NCBI GenBank assembly: GCA_007449985.2
Contig: VIIQ02000827.1
Location: 248,001 to 312,000 of the forward strand
Origin: Desmodesmus armatus
Taxonomy: Eukaryota > Chlorophyta > Chlorophyceae > Sphaeropleales > Scenedesmaceae
Length of the DNA stretch: 64,000 nucleotides
Direction: 5' to 3'
Under the pieces are notes generated by a model, which worked only from the letters and a program-made list of their open reading frames with translations, was not told the DNA's origin and did no database searches. Of this stretch, positions 23,901 through 35,947 are shown piece by piece (within the stretch, counting starts at the first letter, position 1; each line of letters begins with the position of its first letter). A program made the translations under genes and the position numbers.

Positions 23901-25454
23901 GCAGAGGAAAGCAGGACTGTCCAACGGCTGCGTCAGGTGCTGCGGCTTCCTACAGCTGATCAGGAGCAGCAGGGGGAGGAGTATGAGCGGGAAAAGCACC
24001 ACAGCGCCACTGAGCAGCGCAATCCGCAGGAGGAGCAACACAAGCAGCGCTCCACAGCGAAGCAGGAGCAGCAGCAACAGCCGGAGCAGATGCAGGCGTC
24101 AACAGCCGAGCAGCTGCAGGGCATGCAGCAGCAGCAGCAGTGGTCTATAGATGCTGGTGAGGCATCTGCGCTGCTGCTGGCAGCTCCAGTGCCCTCAGAG
24201 TGTCTGCTGGGCCCTGAAGTGTGGTGGGAGTGGCAGCAGCAGCTGATAGGGATGGACCTGTGTGACACATGTAACAGGCAGTACAACCCCGATCAGGTGA
24301 GCTGGGCGCAACCACTTTGGGGTTGGTAGTACTGCTAGTCATGAACGTCAAGCCTTGGAATGATTCTATGGTCTTGATGGGCGGCATTCAACACACATTG
24401 ACATCACCTGTGTGGGGGCGCTGCTGCTTCTGTATAATATGACATTGCAGCATTTACGTTGGTGCACGTAGCACCAGAGTGTTCCACCTCCTGCCGTCAG
24501 CTTCTTTGCACGTACAAAATTATAGCAATGAGTCTGAAACTGCATCACTGCCCACCACCTGACTTGAATTAGGGTTTTCACTCATGTTCCCAACATGGCT
24601 TTTTGAGTTCTGCTTGAGAAGCATGGCTCCTGATGACGCCTGCTGTGGCTAAGCTGCTCAGCAGGAAGTCTTGTGTTGTCTGCTGTGTCTTGCCGCAGGC
24701 CATCACATGCTGCAACTGCAAAGCTGCTATGTACTGCAGCCTCAGCTGCTTTAGTCGTGGCTTCAAGCAGCATGTGCAGATCTGTGACAAGCTAGTGGCC
24801 GCTCAAGAGGTCAGTCGCTTGCGCAATGGGTTGTGCAGGGTTGCTTGGTCAAGGGTCACATGCGATGGGGTATGTGTGCTTCAGTTGGGTTTGGGATGGC
24901 TGTGGCAGGGGTCAAAGAGCAGGCAAGGAGGTGTCGGCCACAGCTGTCCGGCTTGCAACAGTCTTTCCATGCTGGGTGCTGCTGTCCCAATGATCCTGCA
25001 TCATGCTTTAAGTTGGGTGTACACATGTGAGAAGAGTGCTGAAAGTATTCACATGTAGGCCAGTCTTCATATCGGGTCAACTGAGGTTTTGTGCTATACC
25101 AGCAGTTGCCCTGGCCAGCCCCTGCATCGTATGTGCTTGCAAACCTCAACCTGCCTTTGCACAAAACCTCACTTACCATCCTAAGTTGCGTACAACACCG
25201 CCCCTTGTACTGCTGCTGTCCTGCAGCGCTATGGGCCTAAGCGCAGCAGCAGCAGCAGCAGCATGCAGGCAAAGTTCAGCCAGCAGCCGCAGGCGGCTCC
25301 TGCAGCGCATCTGCCTCCCTGCCTGCCTGGGCTGCCTGTCGTCAGCAGCCTCCTGCAGTCACCCATGCATGAGCTGGGGCCACTGGGCCCTGGCAGGAGG
25401 CTGCTGGCCTGGCAAGCTGGCCAGAGAGCTGGGTGGACCTGGAGCAGTACATGA
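15711..25454 (+). CDS. Giant low-complexity protein with C-terminal MYND zinc finger
   Basis: Twelve exons are supported: 15711-15846, 15941-16080, 16332-16690, 16918 to about 17250, about 17251-19121, 20047-20625, 20787-20861, 21365-21530, 22116-22552, 23336-24296, 24699-24809 and 25227 to about 25454. They encode roughly 1800 residues. Most of it is Gln/Ala/Ser-rich helix interrupted by conserved-looking blocks (e.g. 18390-18790, 20480-20625, 21365-21530, 23540-23940). The C-terminus carries LCDTCNRQYNPDQAITCCNC..YCSLSC..H..IC, a complete C2-C2-C-x3-C-x7-H-x3-C MYND finger split between two exons. MYND fingers bind proline-rich peptides and often act in transcription or chromatin complexes, so that role is inferred. 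Problems: a frame change between 16918-17250 and the following exon is unexplained (short intron or an error in CAG repeats), and the last exon could splice on (GTAAGT at 25465) instead of stopping at 25454. Confidence 0.75.
17032..17640 (+). repeat. CAG/CTG microsatellite cluster in coding sequence
   Basis: Dense imperfect CAG runs here encode poly-Ser, poly-Gln or poly-Ala depending on frame. The same 120-bp coding module (..CAG-run, then GCACTGTGCCAGCTGGA) occurs twice at about 17395-17475 and 17520-17600, giving two QDALCQLEQQ copies. All six frames stay fairly open, so this is where the frame of the MYND-protein gene is hardest to fix. Confidence 0.8.
20999..21395 (+). repeat. Tandem array of decayed copies of a splice acceptor plus exon start
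   Basis: Units of about 115 bp repeat upstream of the true exon at 21365. Each has gctgtgtgtgtgctgcag, then g(t)tggtggg.cacgtggt..gccagcat.a.gcgctgcctgg, that is, a polypyrimidine/AG acceptor plus the first 45 bp of the WWEHVVASIMRCLG exon. Acceptors sit near 21024, 21138, 21252 and 21364. Only the last copy continues into the full exon; the two middle copies have ctgcagT in place of ctgcagG and no longer read the protein. Confidence 0.85.
21873..21982. repeat. Intronic long imperfect inverted repeat (foldback)
   Basis: Arms of about 43 bp (21873-21916 and 21940-21982) are complementary with a few mismatches and bulges and enclose a loop of about 24 bases. Matching blocks are gttgctcagct / agctgagcaac and gcct.tg.ctcca / tggagacataggc. 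It lies in an intron of the MYND-protein gene. It could be a MITE-like element or a small-RNA hairpin; the sequence alone does not decide. Confidence 0.75.
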
Positions 25455-27372
25455 CATTGGCTTCGTAAGTACTGCGTGGAGGCTGGGCAGCCTTGCGGGT
25501 ACTGCACAGTTTGAGTAAATGGCGGGAATGCCAGAGCTTCTTGACTGTTGCGTGTGTTGTTCAGCGAGCTTCCTCGGTGATGTGGCTGCTCTGGCGCCCG
25601 GAGGGGGAGTGTGTGTGTGGGGGGGGGGGTTGCAACACCATTAGTTTGCACCTGACCTGACGCACCCGACCTAACTTTACAAGACAAGCGCCAAAGCTGG
25701 CTGGCTGGGGCCGTTTACAAGACTTCCCCCCCCCCCAATAAATTCACTGTTCTGTACTGTGCTTTGTGTTGCCTTATGCAGGGATGCCGTGTGTTCAGAG
25801 CTTCAAGGTCGGCGCAGGAGCGCTTGAGGACCATGCTTGCTGTGCCCTGGGTCAAGCTGGCTGCTGTCCATGTCTCTGGCACAGACAAAGTGCCAAGATG
25901 TGTGCAGCAAGCGGTCGTTCCCGCTGTAGACGGTTGTATTTGAGGTGACAAACTTTGCAGGTTGAACCTGCAAGGAACCTTGGTGCCGGCAGCTCATGTT
26001 GAGTTCACCATGTCACAATTTGGTCAAATGTGTTTGTGGGGGATGGTGCGCAACAAGGGTATCACTTGTCAAGTCTGGATGGGCCCCCAGGCTGCATGTG
26101 TTTGGGACGGAGTGAGGTGTGTTCTGCCGCCCTCTGTTGGCAGTCCTGCAGCATACTAGCATCTAGCTGTTCTGTCTGGCTTGGCCAAAGTTAAGGCTTG
26201 CAAAAGCCTGTGTATACAAGGTGCAGCAAAGTGCAGGGTGTGGACATTGTGCAGGGATGTAGATGTGCAGGAAGGTTTGCTGGTTTGTCTGAAACATCGC
26301 TGTCAGCAGCACCCCTTGCAAGCCATTTGAGGTGACTGGTGGTTGCACTTGCAGATCAATCACGCTGCACGTGCTTTGTTCTTGCACTGCAAGAAGTGTA
26401 GGAGAGGCCGGCGTCAGCCATGTCCTAGGCTCAGCACAGCTGTTTTCAACAGGTCTCTGAGAGTAGCGAGGTATGAATGCTAGCCCCAGCATCTGCAACA
26501 GCAGCGCTGCTAGATGCCGGAGCTCACATATTGCAGCAGCGGGGCACACACAGCGCTGACTGTGCTGGCAGCAGCAGGGCAGACGGGGCCACTGATGGGC
26601 GCGTTGATAAGCTGTGTCATGGCTGCCTCCCTGGTGCAGGATGCTGTGCTGTTAGACTGCAGGAAATTGCAGACGGGTTGTGCTGAGCCTCAGGCCGTGC
26701 TGCTGGTGTTGCTAGTGCCTGCTGCAGCGGCTGGCAGCTCATCAGCTATTGAGTATGCCTGCACATGTCTCTGCAGTGCAAGCTGCAGGGAGCTTGGCTT
26801 TGTCTGCCTGAGGGCATGCCACTGGCATCAGCAGTGATACACCTTGTGTGACTTACAATGGTTGTAACATGTCGCTTGATGTTTGGCGGATGTGTACTTG
26901 AATTGGATGCGGAATTCACAACTTGCTCAACTTGCAGACCATCTGCACAACACAGCGCTGGCAACATGGGCACAGCATGCATGCTGAACCCGTCCACCAC
27001 AACCCTCTAGCTGCTTTGCAGCAGCACAGGGCTACCTCACAAAATGCCCAGCACAGCACGACTGTGACACCATCGTGTGCATATGATAGACCGTGGCAGA
27101 CCAACGAGCCATGCAAACCGACAGGTGCTCCACACATGATGGCATGACACTATAAAACCATCTTGCAACCGCAACGGCAGCCTGAATTGGCGCCACATGC
27201 AGCACAGGCGCCCAATGTGGCACCATGCAGCACCAAGCTACCCAAAATGAAACAGGGATACAGCTCATATGCATTACGTGACGGCATGGCGGCCACAGCC
27301 GCCCACAAATCAAGATTTGCTTTGCTGAGCTGTGCTGGCACCCGTACAAAGGGGTTCAGCAGCAGTCGCCCA
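25455..27372. other. Weakly coding gap after the MYND gene
   Basis: This probably contains the 3' UTR of the plus-strand MYND gene and that of the minus-strand APE2-like gene, which converge here. Possible additional plus-strand exons are 25782-25944 (..MLAVPWVKLAAVHVSGTDK..) and 26514-26760 (..TALTVLAAAGQTGPLMGAL..), but neither splices unambiguously onto the MYND gene. G and C homopolymers occur at about 25618-25630 and 25727-25737. Confidence 0.4.
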
Positions 27373-30300
27373 TCAGCCCTCGCTGTCGCTACTGGAGCAA
27401 GCCACTGTGGCGGTGCGGCCATTGCCCATCCTCACCACCTTCCAGCCCCTGCCCTTGCGCTTGCCACAGACTGCAGGAGTGGACAGGGGGCCTCCCTTTG
27501 CTAGCTGCCCCTGCTGCTGCTGCTGTCCCCGCTGCTTGGTGCCCATATGCTGCTGCTGCCCCTGCTGCTTGGGATGCCGGTGTAGATGAGGGACACCCTG
27601 TGTGGCTGTGCCATGCCCTGCAGCACCAGCACTGTTGTGCTGCTGTGTGCCTTGTTGCTGCAGGGGGGCCAGTGGCTGAGTGCTGGGCTGAGCTGACACC
27701 TGGGACTCATAAGGAACAGAAGACTCGCCTGCAGCACCTGGTGCATGCTGCAGTGCCGGTGAAGCAAGGCCCAGGGCCACAGCTGCTTCAAAAGCTGCAC
27801 AGCCAGGAACCCCGCCTGTAGGATCAACACCGCGCGGTGCTGCTGGTGCGCTTGAAAGCGAAGCTGCATGTGTGTCCTGTGCTGCTCCAACGGATCCACC
27901 ACCTGCTGCATACAGTTCCTCAGCACGTGCAGCAATGGCCGCTGTTGCTGCAGCATACTGCGACTCCCGCAGCTCGTGTATGGTGCTGCACGTCAGCACA
28001 GCTGTTGGCACACGGTCCACACCGGCCGCTGCCAGCACAGCAGATGCTGTTGCTGCAGCGGCTGCAGGCTGCAGGAGCCAGTAGGAGCTGAGAGGGCAAG
28101 GCAGCTCTGCAGGCACACCACTAGGCGATGGTGTGGCAGGACCATGAGCGGATGCCGGTGCTGCTTGGCTGTTGGTTGGGTGCTCATGTGCAGAGTGCTG
28201 ACTGGGCAGAAATGATGTACCTGTGGGTGCTGTGGGTGCAGGTGGTGCCTGTTGGTGCTGCTGGGACTGTAGCAGTGGCTGTGACTGCTGCTGAGGCTGC
28301 AACTGCGGCTGGGACTGAAGCCCTAGCTGCTGCAACTGTGAATTTGAAGACAGCTGTGGCTGCACCCTCGACTGCTGCAGCAGTTGTGGCTGCGGCTGCA
28401 GCGGTGGCGGCGGCCCTGACGGCTGCAAGCGTGGCTGTGACGCCAGCTGTGGCTGCGGCTGGGGTGTGACAGCTTGCAGGGCTGCATCCGCAGCTGGTGA
28501 GCGCAGCAGCCTAGCTGCGTTGGGCAGGAGTTGCAGCTGTAGCACGACAGGTGCATGGTCCGTCCAGCGCAGCTCCTGCGGCACCATCACCCATAGCAAC
28601 CAATATTGCTACCAGAACAACAGCTTCCTTCAGTAACTTCATTCAGCGGTGGAGCAGTTGAGCACTACTTGGTGACATGGTGTTTAGGCGGATGCCAGCA
28701 GTGCTGGCTGAGGCAGGCGCAACGCTTTGGGAGTGCTGTACTTACTTGGCATGGATTGCAAGCAGGCCGCAAGCTTCATGAAAAGTGGTGTGCAGCACGT
28801 CAACATTCACTCACCCTGAGTATGAAAGCAGAAGACAGAGCAGCCCGCATGAATATGCTGAAGGCCTCTTGCTGTAGCGCATGCTGCTGCAGCTGCCACT
28901 GCTGCTGCGGCGGCGGCGGCAAGTGCGGTGCCAGGCTTGCCACTGGCTGCTGCCCCTGGCCGTGCGCTACGGTTGGCAGCGCTGTGGTTTGCTGCTGCTC
29001 TGGTAGCCTCTGCAGCATGCCAGCATACTCTGCTGCATCAGCAACAAAGATGTAGTCACTCCTGGCCCCAGTCTGATCGTTCCTGATGTTGTACATCTGC
29101 AGCCAGTCACAACATCAGCAGCGCAATGCTTGCTGTGAGTTTGCAACGCACTGTTCCTGGGAGCTCCAGGCTGCCCTACAGTCTGCATGAGATACACGCC
29201 AATCCATATGCACTGCATTGCAGATGTGCTACTCTCAAATAAACAGTATGGAAAAGCCCTTGTGGGCCAACGCCTTCGGACTGCAGCAAAACCAATGCTC
29301 TGGTGTTGCAGGATGCTGCACTACATGCCGGCAGTGCCAACAGGCCAGGCGATTCCCTGAATCAGCGCTTGCCGCAGCGGCACTGCCACCCAATCAGCAG
29401 ACTGCATGCCATGTGGTCAGCACAACACTCACCGGGCTCCAGGCTGTGTAAGGCAGGCGCTCCTTGTACTGCCCCTTCCTCTGGTCCCAGTGCCTGAACT
29501 TCTGCACACCAGGGTTGAGGTGCTTCAGTGTGTCCACCAGCACACCTGCAGTAGGGAGGGCACTGCCAGAAGCTGCAGAGCGCCCCGCCTCTGCTGGTGT
29601 GGTGAGCGCGATAAGCGCCTCCGCTAGGCCAGACGATGGCAGCACTGGCTGCAAGTATAGAGAAACACACCAGGTCGCATATTGTTCGTAAGCAGGTCGG
29701 TTAAAGCTGTGCAGGACATACGATGTCGTGTAATCAGCACTGCAAGCCGCATGCCCATCGGCCTCGACACATGCTGCAAGCAAGCCTATCAGCACAAGCA
29801 AAGGTGAATGCTGCTGGTGCCTGCACTTCTGAGCTGCTGACACTTCTATGATGACTTGGCTCCTGCTGAACGAGACAACATGCCAGCAGTACAACGGAAG
29901 GGCTCACAGCTCAAGCCTGCTGTCACCCACACCACAGGCTTGTGCTACCACAGGCTGGACATGCAATGATGGATACGGCCTTTGCATGGCGCTCACCTTC
30001 CCCCTCGTGTACTGCGCATGCGGCGCAAACTTGTTGCCCTCCTTTGCCCCTCCAGACACCCCCATCAGCTGCTGTGCTGGCTGCTGCGCATTGACATCCT
30101 CCACCCCCGGCTGCTGCTGCAAGTGCGCAGGCAAACCTTCCACTCCACATCCAGACCCCGCTGCTTGCTCAGCTTCAGGTCCATGGCTGGCCTGGCCCAC
30201 AGCCTGCTGCCGCTGCTGTTCCTGCTCTGTACTGTCCCGCTGCTGCCCCGGCTGTTGCTCCAGTTGTGCAGCCGGGATCCCTTGCTGGGCCTGCAGCCGT

Positions 30301-31953
30301 GCTGCCGCTTTTGTGCTGAGGCACCCAAGGCGTATAGTGGTGGCACCGGTGCTGCCCTCCTGGCCCCACCAAGGCAGGCTGACATTGAAGTCTCCTGCCA
30401 GAATGACGTGCCTGCCACTGGCCAGCAAGGCCCGCATGCGAACCTCCACTGCCCGCCACATGTTGCGCTTGACCTGCACGTGATGATCACACAAAAACCA
30501 CACACTTATGCAAGTCACCAACTTGCAGGCAGGTGTGTGCGCTGTTCATACACTCCTGCCACTAAACAGTGGGCGGCGGGTGTGGATGTCCACAGCAACT
30601 CGGCGGGCTGGTGCATAGGCTGACCTGCTGCCAGCTAAAGGCATTGAGCGAATCGGCTGCTGCTACAGTGGCAGTTTCAAAAATCGCACTGCACAGCAGC
30701 ACATCCAGCTGCATGATGGTGACCGTTACCTCAGCATGGACGTACAAGGACCTGCCACAGCACACCCACCTGGAGTTGCTGCAGGGCGTTGTTACCGGTG
30801 CAGGCTGGGAAATAGCAGTTGAACAGCACAAACAGCCCATGATCTGGTAAGGGTGCAACAGCGGCCACCAGGAACCAGGAAGCATCACAAAGCAAGGCAC
30901 CAGAGCAGCAGCGGCAGGACAGCCAGGTGGCGTAGGATCACATAGGGTGATGCAGCGTGCGCTTCCAGTTGATGTGCATGTCACTGCTAGCATGGCATGG
31001 GAACGGTAGCATGTCCAGCAACATCCATGCAGAGGCCCACCGAGGTGCGCAATGCCACTCCGAGTGAATCACTGCGGGTGCCGTCGCTGCACCCTTCTGA
31101 AGCCACACCATCCACTTGTGCCATTCCTAGTCAGCGCGCATCAATGCATACCAAAGCACACAAAGCTACACGCATGGTTACCCTGTGTCTGATAGGTGCA
31201 AGCCATGTACCAGCGCTGTCACCTGTGATGATGCAGCGGCCATCCTTGTCTACAGCAAGTGCTTCCTCCGCTGTGAACATCGCACGCAGCTGCTCGGCAG
31301 GGAACACTATCTCCTTGGGCCACACTGCAGGGTCAGGTGCTGCCTGCGCTCCCGCCCCTGCTGCAGCTGTTGCTGAGTCTGCAACATGCTTGGTGGCTGC
31401 ACAGACGGGATTTTGTGGTGGCAGCACCCTGAGCAGTCCCTCCTCTGCTGCCCTGACTGTGGTGACTGCCGACCTGCTGTAGGTCGCTACTCCAGAGTAG
31501 CCACTCTTCCGTGTGAAGCAGAAGCATGCATCCCTGGGCGGCAGCGGGCAGTTTCACACCAGCAAATGCGTCTGCCATCATGCCAACTGATCAGCTGACA
31601 AACATGTAGGGATCAGGCCCAAGCAGACGCATGGCATCACTCACACCCAACGGATACCCACCACCCTGGCACTTCGGCGATGCGCTGAAATGCCACCGGC
31701 CACAGGTCCCCACGGGAGAGCTTTGTCTCTTGAAAGCATACGATGTCTGCGAGCAGCAACACCAGCCAGGCAGGCTCATGGCATCCATGGACCTCAGCCA
31801 TGCAGGCTTCATGCAGTTCTGCTGACGAAGCAGCAATCACATATCCGCACCAGCGCCCAACTGCTGCAGCACCCCGACAAGCGTGTTGTTGGAAGCATAC
31901 TGCTTGACACTGGCCAGCCCGTTGCAGTTGTAGGTGCAGATGGACAGCAACAT
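27373..31953 (-). CDS. APE2-like AP endonuclease (EEP family)
   Basis: Supported exons: 31851-31953, 31662-31746, 31223-31533, one within about 31020-31110, 30770-30843, 29997-30473, 29433-29648, 28815-29096 and 27373-28575, encoding about 950 residues. It would cut DNA at abasic sites and trim 3' ends in base-excision repair. Catalytic motifs of the exonuclease III/EEP fold are visible in order: YNCNGLAS, DIVCFQETKLSR (metal-binding Glu), SGYSGVAT, FNCYFPA, LAGDFNVSLPW (GDxN), GARSDYIFV and RWTDHAPV (the [ST]DH catalytic His). The QETK..SGYSGVAT order and the spacing match the APE2/Apn2 branch. Unlike most APE2 proteins no C-terminal zf-GRF is seen. Instead there is a 350-residue Gln/Pro/Ala tail ending in CGKRKGRGWKVVRMGNGRTA. 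A Gln/Ala insert follows GDFN. The border of the fourth exon is unresolved. Confidence 0.85.
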
Positions 31954-32705
31954 TGGAACATCTAGATCTGATGATCGGTCAGTCACGAAAAATATGCATG
32001 CACACCTAAGGACTGACTGTATTGTCGAGCAGCGAGATGATCAGACCTTTTGTGTCGTGTGCGAGCAGAGGAAGCTCAAGTCCACTTACAGCAGTCTCAT
32101 TGACTCATCTGTTGTCATAGAGAATGATCATCACAGCTGTCAACTCCCCTTCGTCCACCATCCTATATAGTCTGTTCACGCGAGGTTCCTCAATATCTTT
32201 CCACCTGTACCACCAGTTGAATCAGCCTATGTGGACAGCCTGCAAAAGCTGAAGCTGCGCTCACACTGTTGCACTGTGGCATTCACAGGCTGTAGATGCC
32301 AGGCCAGCCTGGAGGTTTGAGTACCCACCCTGTGCGCTTTTCAATGCTCTCCAGTGACACGTGTCTGCCCTCAGAGGGACTACCTGCCTTACGATAGTGT
32401 GGGGCCAGGTTGGGGCCAGGTTGGGTTTGAATGTAGGGTTTGGGTCTGCTGTGGCACTACATGCGCCTGATGTGGCTGGGCCATTGGCAACACCGGCTTC
32501 AAAACAAGGCAATTGCAACGTTGCAACGTGGTTCATGGGGCACACATCCTTGCATAGTGTAGAAGACACCGTACTGCCCGTCCCACCGCACACTGTGCAC
32601 CGTTTGCATTGGACACCATCCGAAGTGACGCACATAAGCATTGGACACCAGCAGTAACCCACACAAAATTGATGGCTTTTGCCAAGCCCAACGACACAAC
32701 AGCTT
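31954..32705. other. Intergenic gap upstream of the APE2-like gene
   Basis: Presumed APE2 promoter plus DNA downstream of the collagen pseudogene. No gene is recognised. A short direct repeat ggggccaggtt occurs twice at about 32401-32422. Confidence 0.45.
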
Positions 32706-34090
32706 CTAGGTTGCTCTGTGCACTGAGGTATGCTGAGCTGGACCTGTGCTGAGGACCCTGCCCTCAACAATCGCAATCCCCAAAACTCGTGGCCGCATTT
32801 GTCCATCAGCACCATCATTGCCACTGCCTGCCTGTGGGCCGTCAGCACCTGTCGCACCTGCACACAGCACAACACAATGATTGGCCCAATGGGGCACTGG
32901 CTGATGATCACTTGACCACCTCAATGTGTGAGTACAATTCCCTGTTCAAATGCTTCGCTCAACACACAGCTGCAGTCGCACCCAGCACCAGCTGCGGCAC
33001 CATCAACTAGGTGGCTCAGCCAACAGCACTCATGAGTGATCACCCTGAGGCGCAGTAGGTCCTGCACACATGCACAGCTGAAACGCATCAGTGCGGGAGC
33101 AGAGATTGGGAATGCATGTGTTTGCAGGGGCCCTGTTGGCTATCACCACAGTCACCCTTGTCGCCCTTGTCTCCTGGAGGTCCTGCAAGTGCACACTGTG
33201 CATGTTTGCAGGGCACTGGCAGTTTTTCCGGCAAACTGCACACCATGCAGCAGGTGGTCAGCACAGGTGCGCGCAGCGACACTGTTTGCATGCAGCTTCA
33301 TCATGACAGTGCATCGCTGCCCTGCAGGACAGGTGCATGCAGGATACGTGCCAAACGTCGCTGAGGCAGCCTTGCTGAGCCATGCAGGACCGTGTTGCCT
33401 GCGGCAGGCACAGCCTGCAGTACATGTGCAGTTGTCACACCTTGAAAACCTTGGGCACCAGTGTCGCCCCCTCTGACCCAGTGGCCCATCCAAGCCACGT
33501 GCGCCTGCGCTCAGCACGGCGAGCAAATGACGAAGTGAGCACCACATCTGCTTCAAAGGTGGTGCATGTGCTGCAGAAAGGTCAAGCAGCTGCTGAGCTC
33601 ATCAGATAGATTCACTTGGACCTTGCGATGCGCACCTGTCGGGCCCGTTGTTCCTGCATGCACCACAGGCAACGACACCAGCACACACGTGTCAGCACAG
33701 AGTGACCAGCATCCGGGCATGGCAAGGACTTACGTAACTTCCGAAAAGTTGATTGTTCCTTCATGCTTCCACAGCATTGGCAAGCAGACCAGGTGCATGC
33801 ACTTTGTGAGACCAAAGTTCGAACTCCCACTGCAACCCCATTCGAAAGTTCGAATTCCCACTGTTGGCCTGATGCTCAACAACAGCAGAGCCGAACCCCA
33901 CCAAGCTGGCACCACCCACCTGTGAAGCCAGGTCACTGTTTGAGTCTGTGCACGCACAAGGTGTAGGCAGATAATCCTTCTTCACCCAGTCTGGATGACA
34001 CACTGGAGTTTTTGTGTTCTGCTTGGGACTTGAACTAGCCAGTACAGAGCTGGCGAGTCCCGCCAGCAGCACAAGCGCAAGTAATTTCAT
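32706..34090 (-). pseudogene. Decayed copy of the collagen-like gene
   Basis: The copy begins with an intact signal peptide, MKLLALVLLAGLASSVLA, and a Cys-containing segment nearly identical to the gene at 35948-40053. Recognisable exon relics are 33920-34090, 33636-33653 (GTTGPTG), about 33433-33497 (GARGLDGPLGQRG..), about 33129-33179 (GPPGDKGDKGDCGDSQQG), about 33045-33062 (GPTAPQG) and about 32770-32858 (GATGADGPQAGSG..). Several lesions break it. Exon 1 ends in phase 0 where the intact gene has phase 1. One extra G in a five-G run throws the second long exon out of Gly-X-Y register. The next exon has lost its GT donor. One Gly is Ala. The middle and 3' exons of the parent are absent. The last frame stops at 32706. 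Confidence 0.8.
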
Positions 34091-34216
34091 CTGCCTAAGC
34101 AACACACGCAGAAGGTTATCGCATGGCAGCTGCTGATCGGCCAGCTGCTGTTGTTGTTTCAAATGTCGGGATCGCCCGGAGAGGCACAGAAGGAGCTGAA
34201 AAGGCCGCTGGGTCCT

Positions 34217-34475
34217 GACTGCCACAATCCTTTCTGCAGAAAGGTCCCCATCTGCGCTGTATCCCAGGCCCACGTTCTGCAGCCTCAGGCTGTGCAGGGC
34301 TGGCAGCCCAGAGGGCGGCCAGGTCGGGGACAGTGTAGAAGTGGATCCTTTCAGCCATGAGGGTGAGGCTCTGTAGGTTGCTAAGAGGGCGAGTAGGTTT
34401 GGGCACCTGCGTCATGCGTATGAGCCGGCCGATGAACACGGCTTCATCAGACCTTGATGTGAGGTCAGACCCTGC
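34217..34475 (-). pseudogene. Fragment of the F-box/LRR gene
   Basis: About 260 bp closely match 42767-43028 (start of the last exon of the F-box/LRR gene): DLTSRSDEAVFIGRLIRMTQVPKP, then LQSLTLMAERIHFYTVPDLAALW, followed by a frame break from a short deletion. It sits immediately upstream of the collagen pseudogene promoter, so the unit copied was LRR-gene 3' part plus collagen gene, with the roughly 2.6 kb between them (about 40160-42766) lost in the copy. Confidence 0.8.
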
Positions 34476-35947
34476 GACACCGTACTGCAGCTTGCAATAC
34501 CCCGGGGCCCCCAAGAGTCTTAGACCACACTGGAAACATGTTGCAGGTGCATTAGCGGGCGTGTATCCTTGTGTACTTATGCACCATTAGAGCCGTTGAC
34601 GCTAGCGCTCATGCCAATTATCTTGAGTGAGTGCGCCAGAATACGTCGGAGTACACAGGAGAGTGTATTACAGGCATGGTGGCCATGGCAGGCCAAATGT
34701 GAGTACAATCATTGTACAGTGTACGTGGCTGCTGGGCCAAGATGGCTGCAATGAGGTGTACTCAGAAATCGAGGAACACTCGAATACTTGGGTGACACAC
34801 ATGATTTGTGTGCAATTCCATTGCATTCAAGCCAGGCATTAGTTGGTACTTGACGTGGTGAGTTTTTTGCCCCATGACAGATATTGCTGTTGAGCCAGAT
34901 TCCTTGAAACACGAGGTGACACCTTTGCTAAGCACATGTGGTACTGCTAGGGTTCCAGGACCCCCTGGTACTGCTCGCCTCAAAGCACACTAGGCACCGT
35001 TCGCATTGAACACGATGAGAGTTACCCAAGCCAGCACCTTTTTCAGCCAAGTGACTGACAGCGCTGCTTGCAGGCCCGCACGAGCGGGTTAGCGCACTGC
35101 CGTCGGCCAGAATGCACCACATGTACTGACCTGGTGGGCGAGGTGGTGCATGAAGGCTCTACTACATTGAATGGTATGCTTTAGACTGAGTGCACCAACC
35201 AAAGAAACCACATCTGAACAGGACAACCATGTCAAAAATCAGCACCACCAACATCCACATGAGGGTTCCTTGTCAAACTGTGGTTGATTTGGAACCATGA
35301 TAAGGACCCGCAAAGTCAGCACATACCACACATGACAAGGCCGATACACAAAACGCTGGTGCTGTTATGCGCCAATGACTGGGTGGCACCCAGTGCTGGA
35401 TGGCAGTGTGTTGGTCTTCAGCACATGTTGAGCCACATGAAAACTGCCACAGGTCGCCTCTCACATGACTCGCATCAGCAAAGCTTCAGGAAAGCCATGC
35501 GTGGCAGACTTGTACAGATGCCCCCTGGTGCAAGATGCCTCACGCCACCAATGACTGCAGCAGACCAGTTCCAGATCATGATCACAGATCACAACAGAAC
35601 AGATCACAACAGAACAGATCACAAAGCACACATGCTGACCTCATCCTGACAGCCAGCTATCAACGCCTCCCCACCACTAAGCAAAGTCCAGAGCATGCTG
35701 AAGCCGAAACAGGATACTTTTCATGGCGGCCATGAGTACACAGGACATGTATGCAGTAGGCCTACTTATTCTCCCAGCACAATCACTGATTGTAAAAGAG
35801 TCACCACACGCTGCAAGCTGTCAGCGCACACCACATGGGCCGCGCGCAACCTGCACGGGTGCCTTGACGTATTGCTGACAGACGGGCGACACCCGACAAG
35901 AGACCAGCACAAAGTGTTCTTGCAGGGCTCTAAATTCAATGACGCTG
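34476..35947. other. Non-coding gap downstream of the collagen-like gene
   Basis: No gene is recognised. It should contain the 3' UTR of the collagen-like gene. A three-copy 15-bp tandem repeat (gatcacaacagaaca) lies at about 35587-35630. Confidence 0.5.

Noticed and set aside
29904..30521. Plus-strand Cys/Pro-rich open frames over the APE2-like exons
   Set aside because: They are shadows of the minus-strand frame that carries the nuclease motifs; CAG/CTG-rich genes leave several open frames.
33806..33860. Possible tRNA T-arm (aaagttcgaa.tcccact) seen twice
   Set aside because: It is a direct repeat of about 27-bp period inside an intron of the collagen pseudogene; no acceptor stem, D-arm or anticodon arm can be folded around it.
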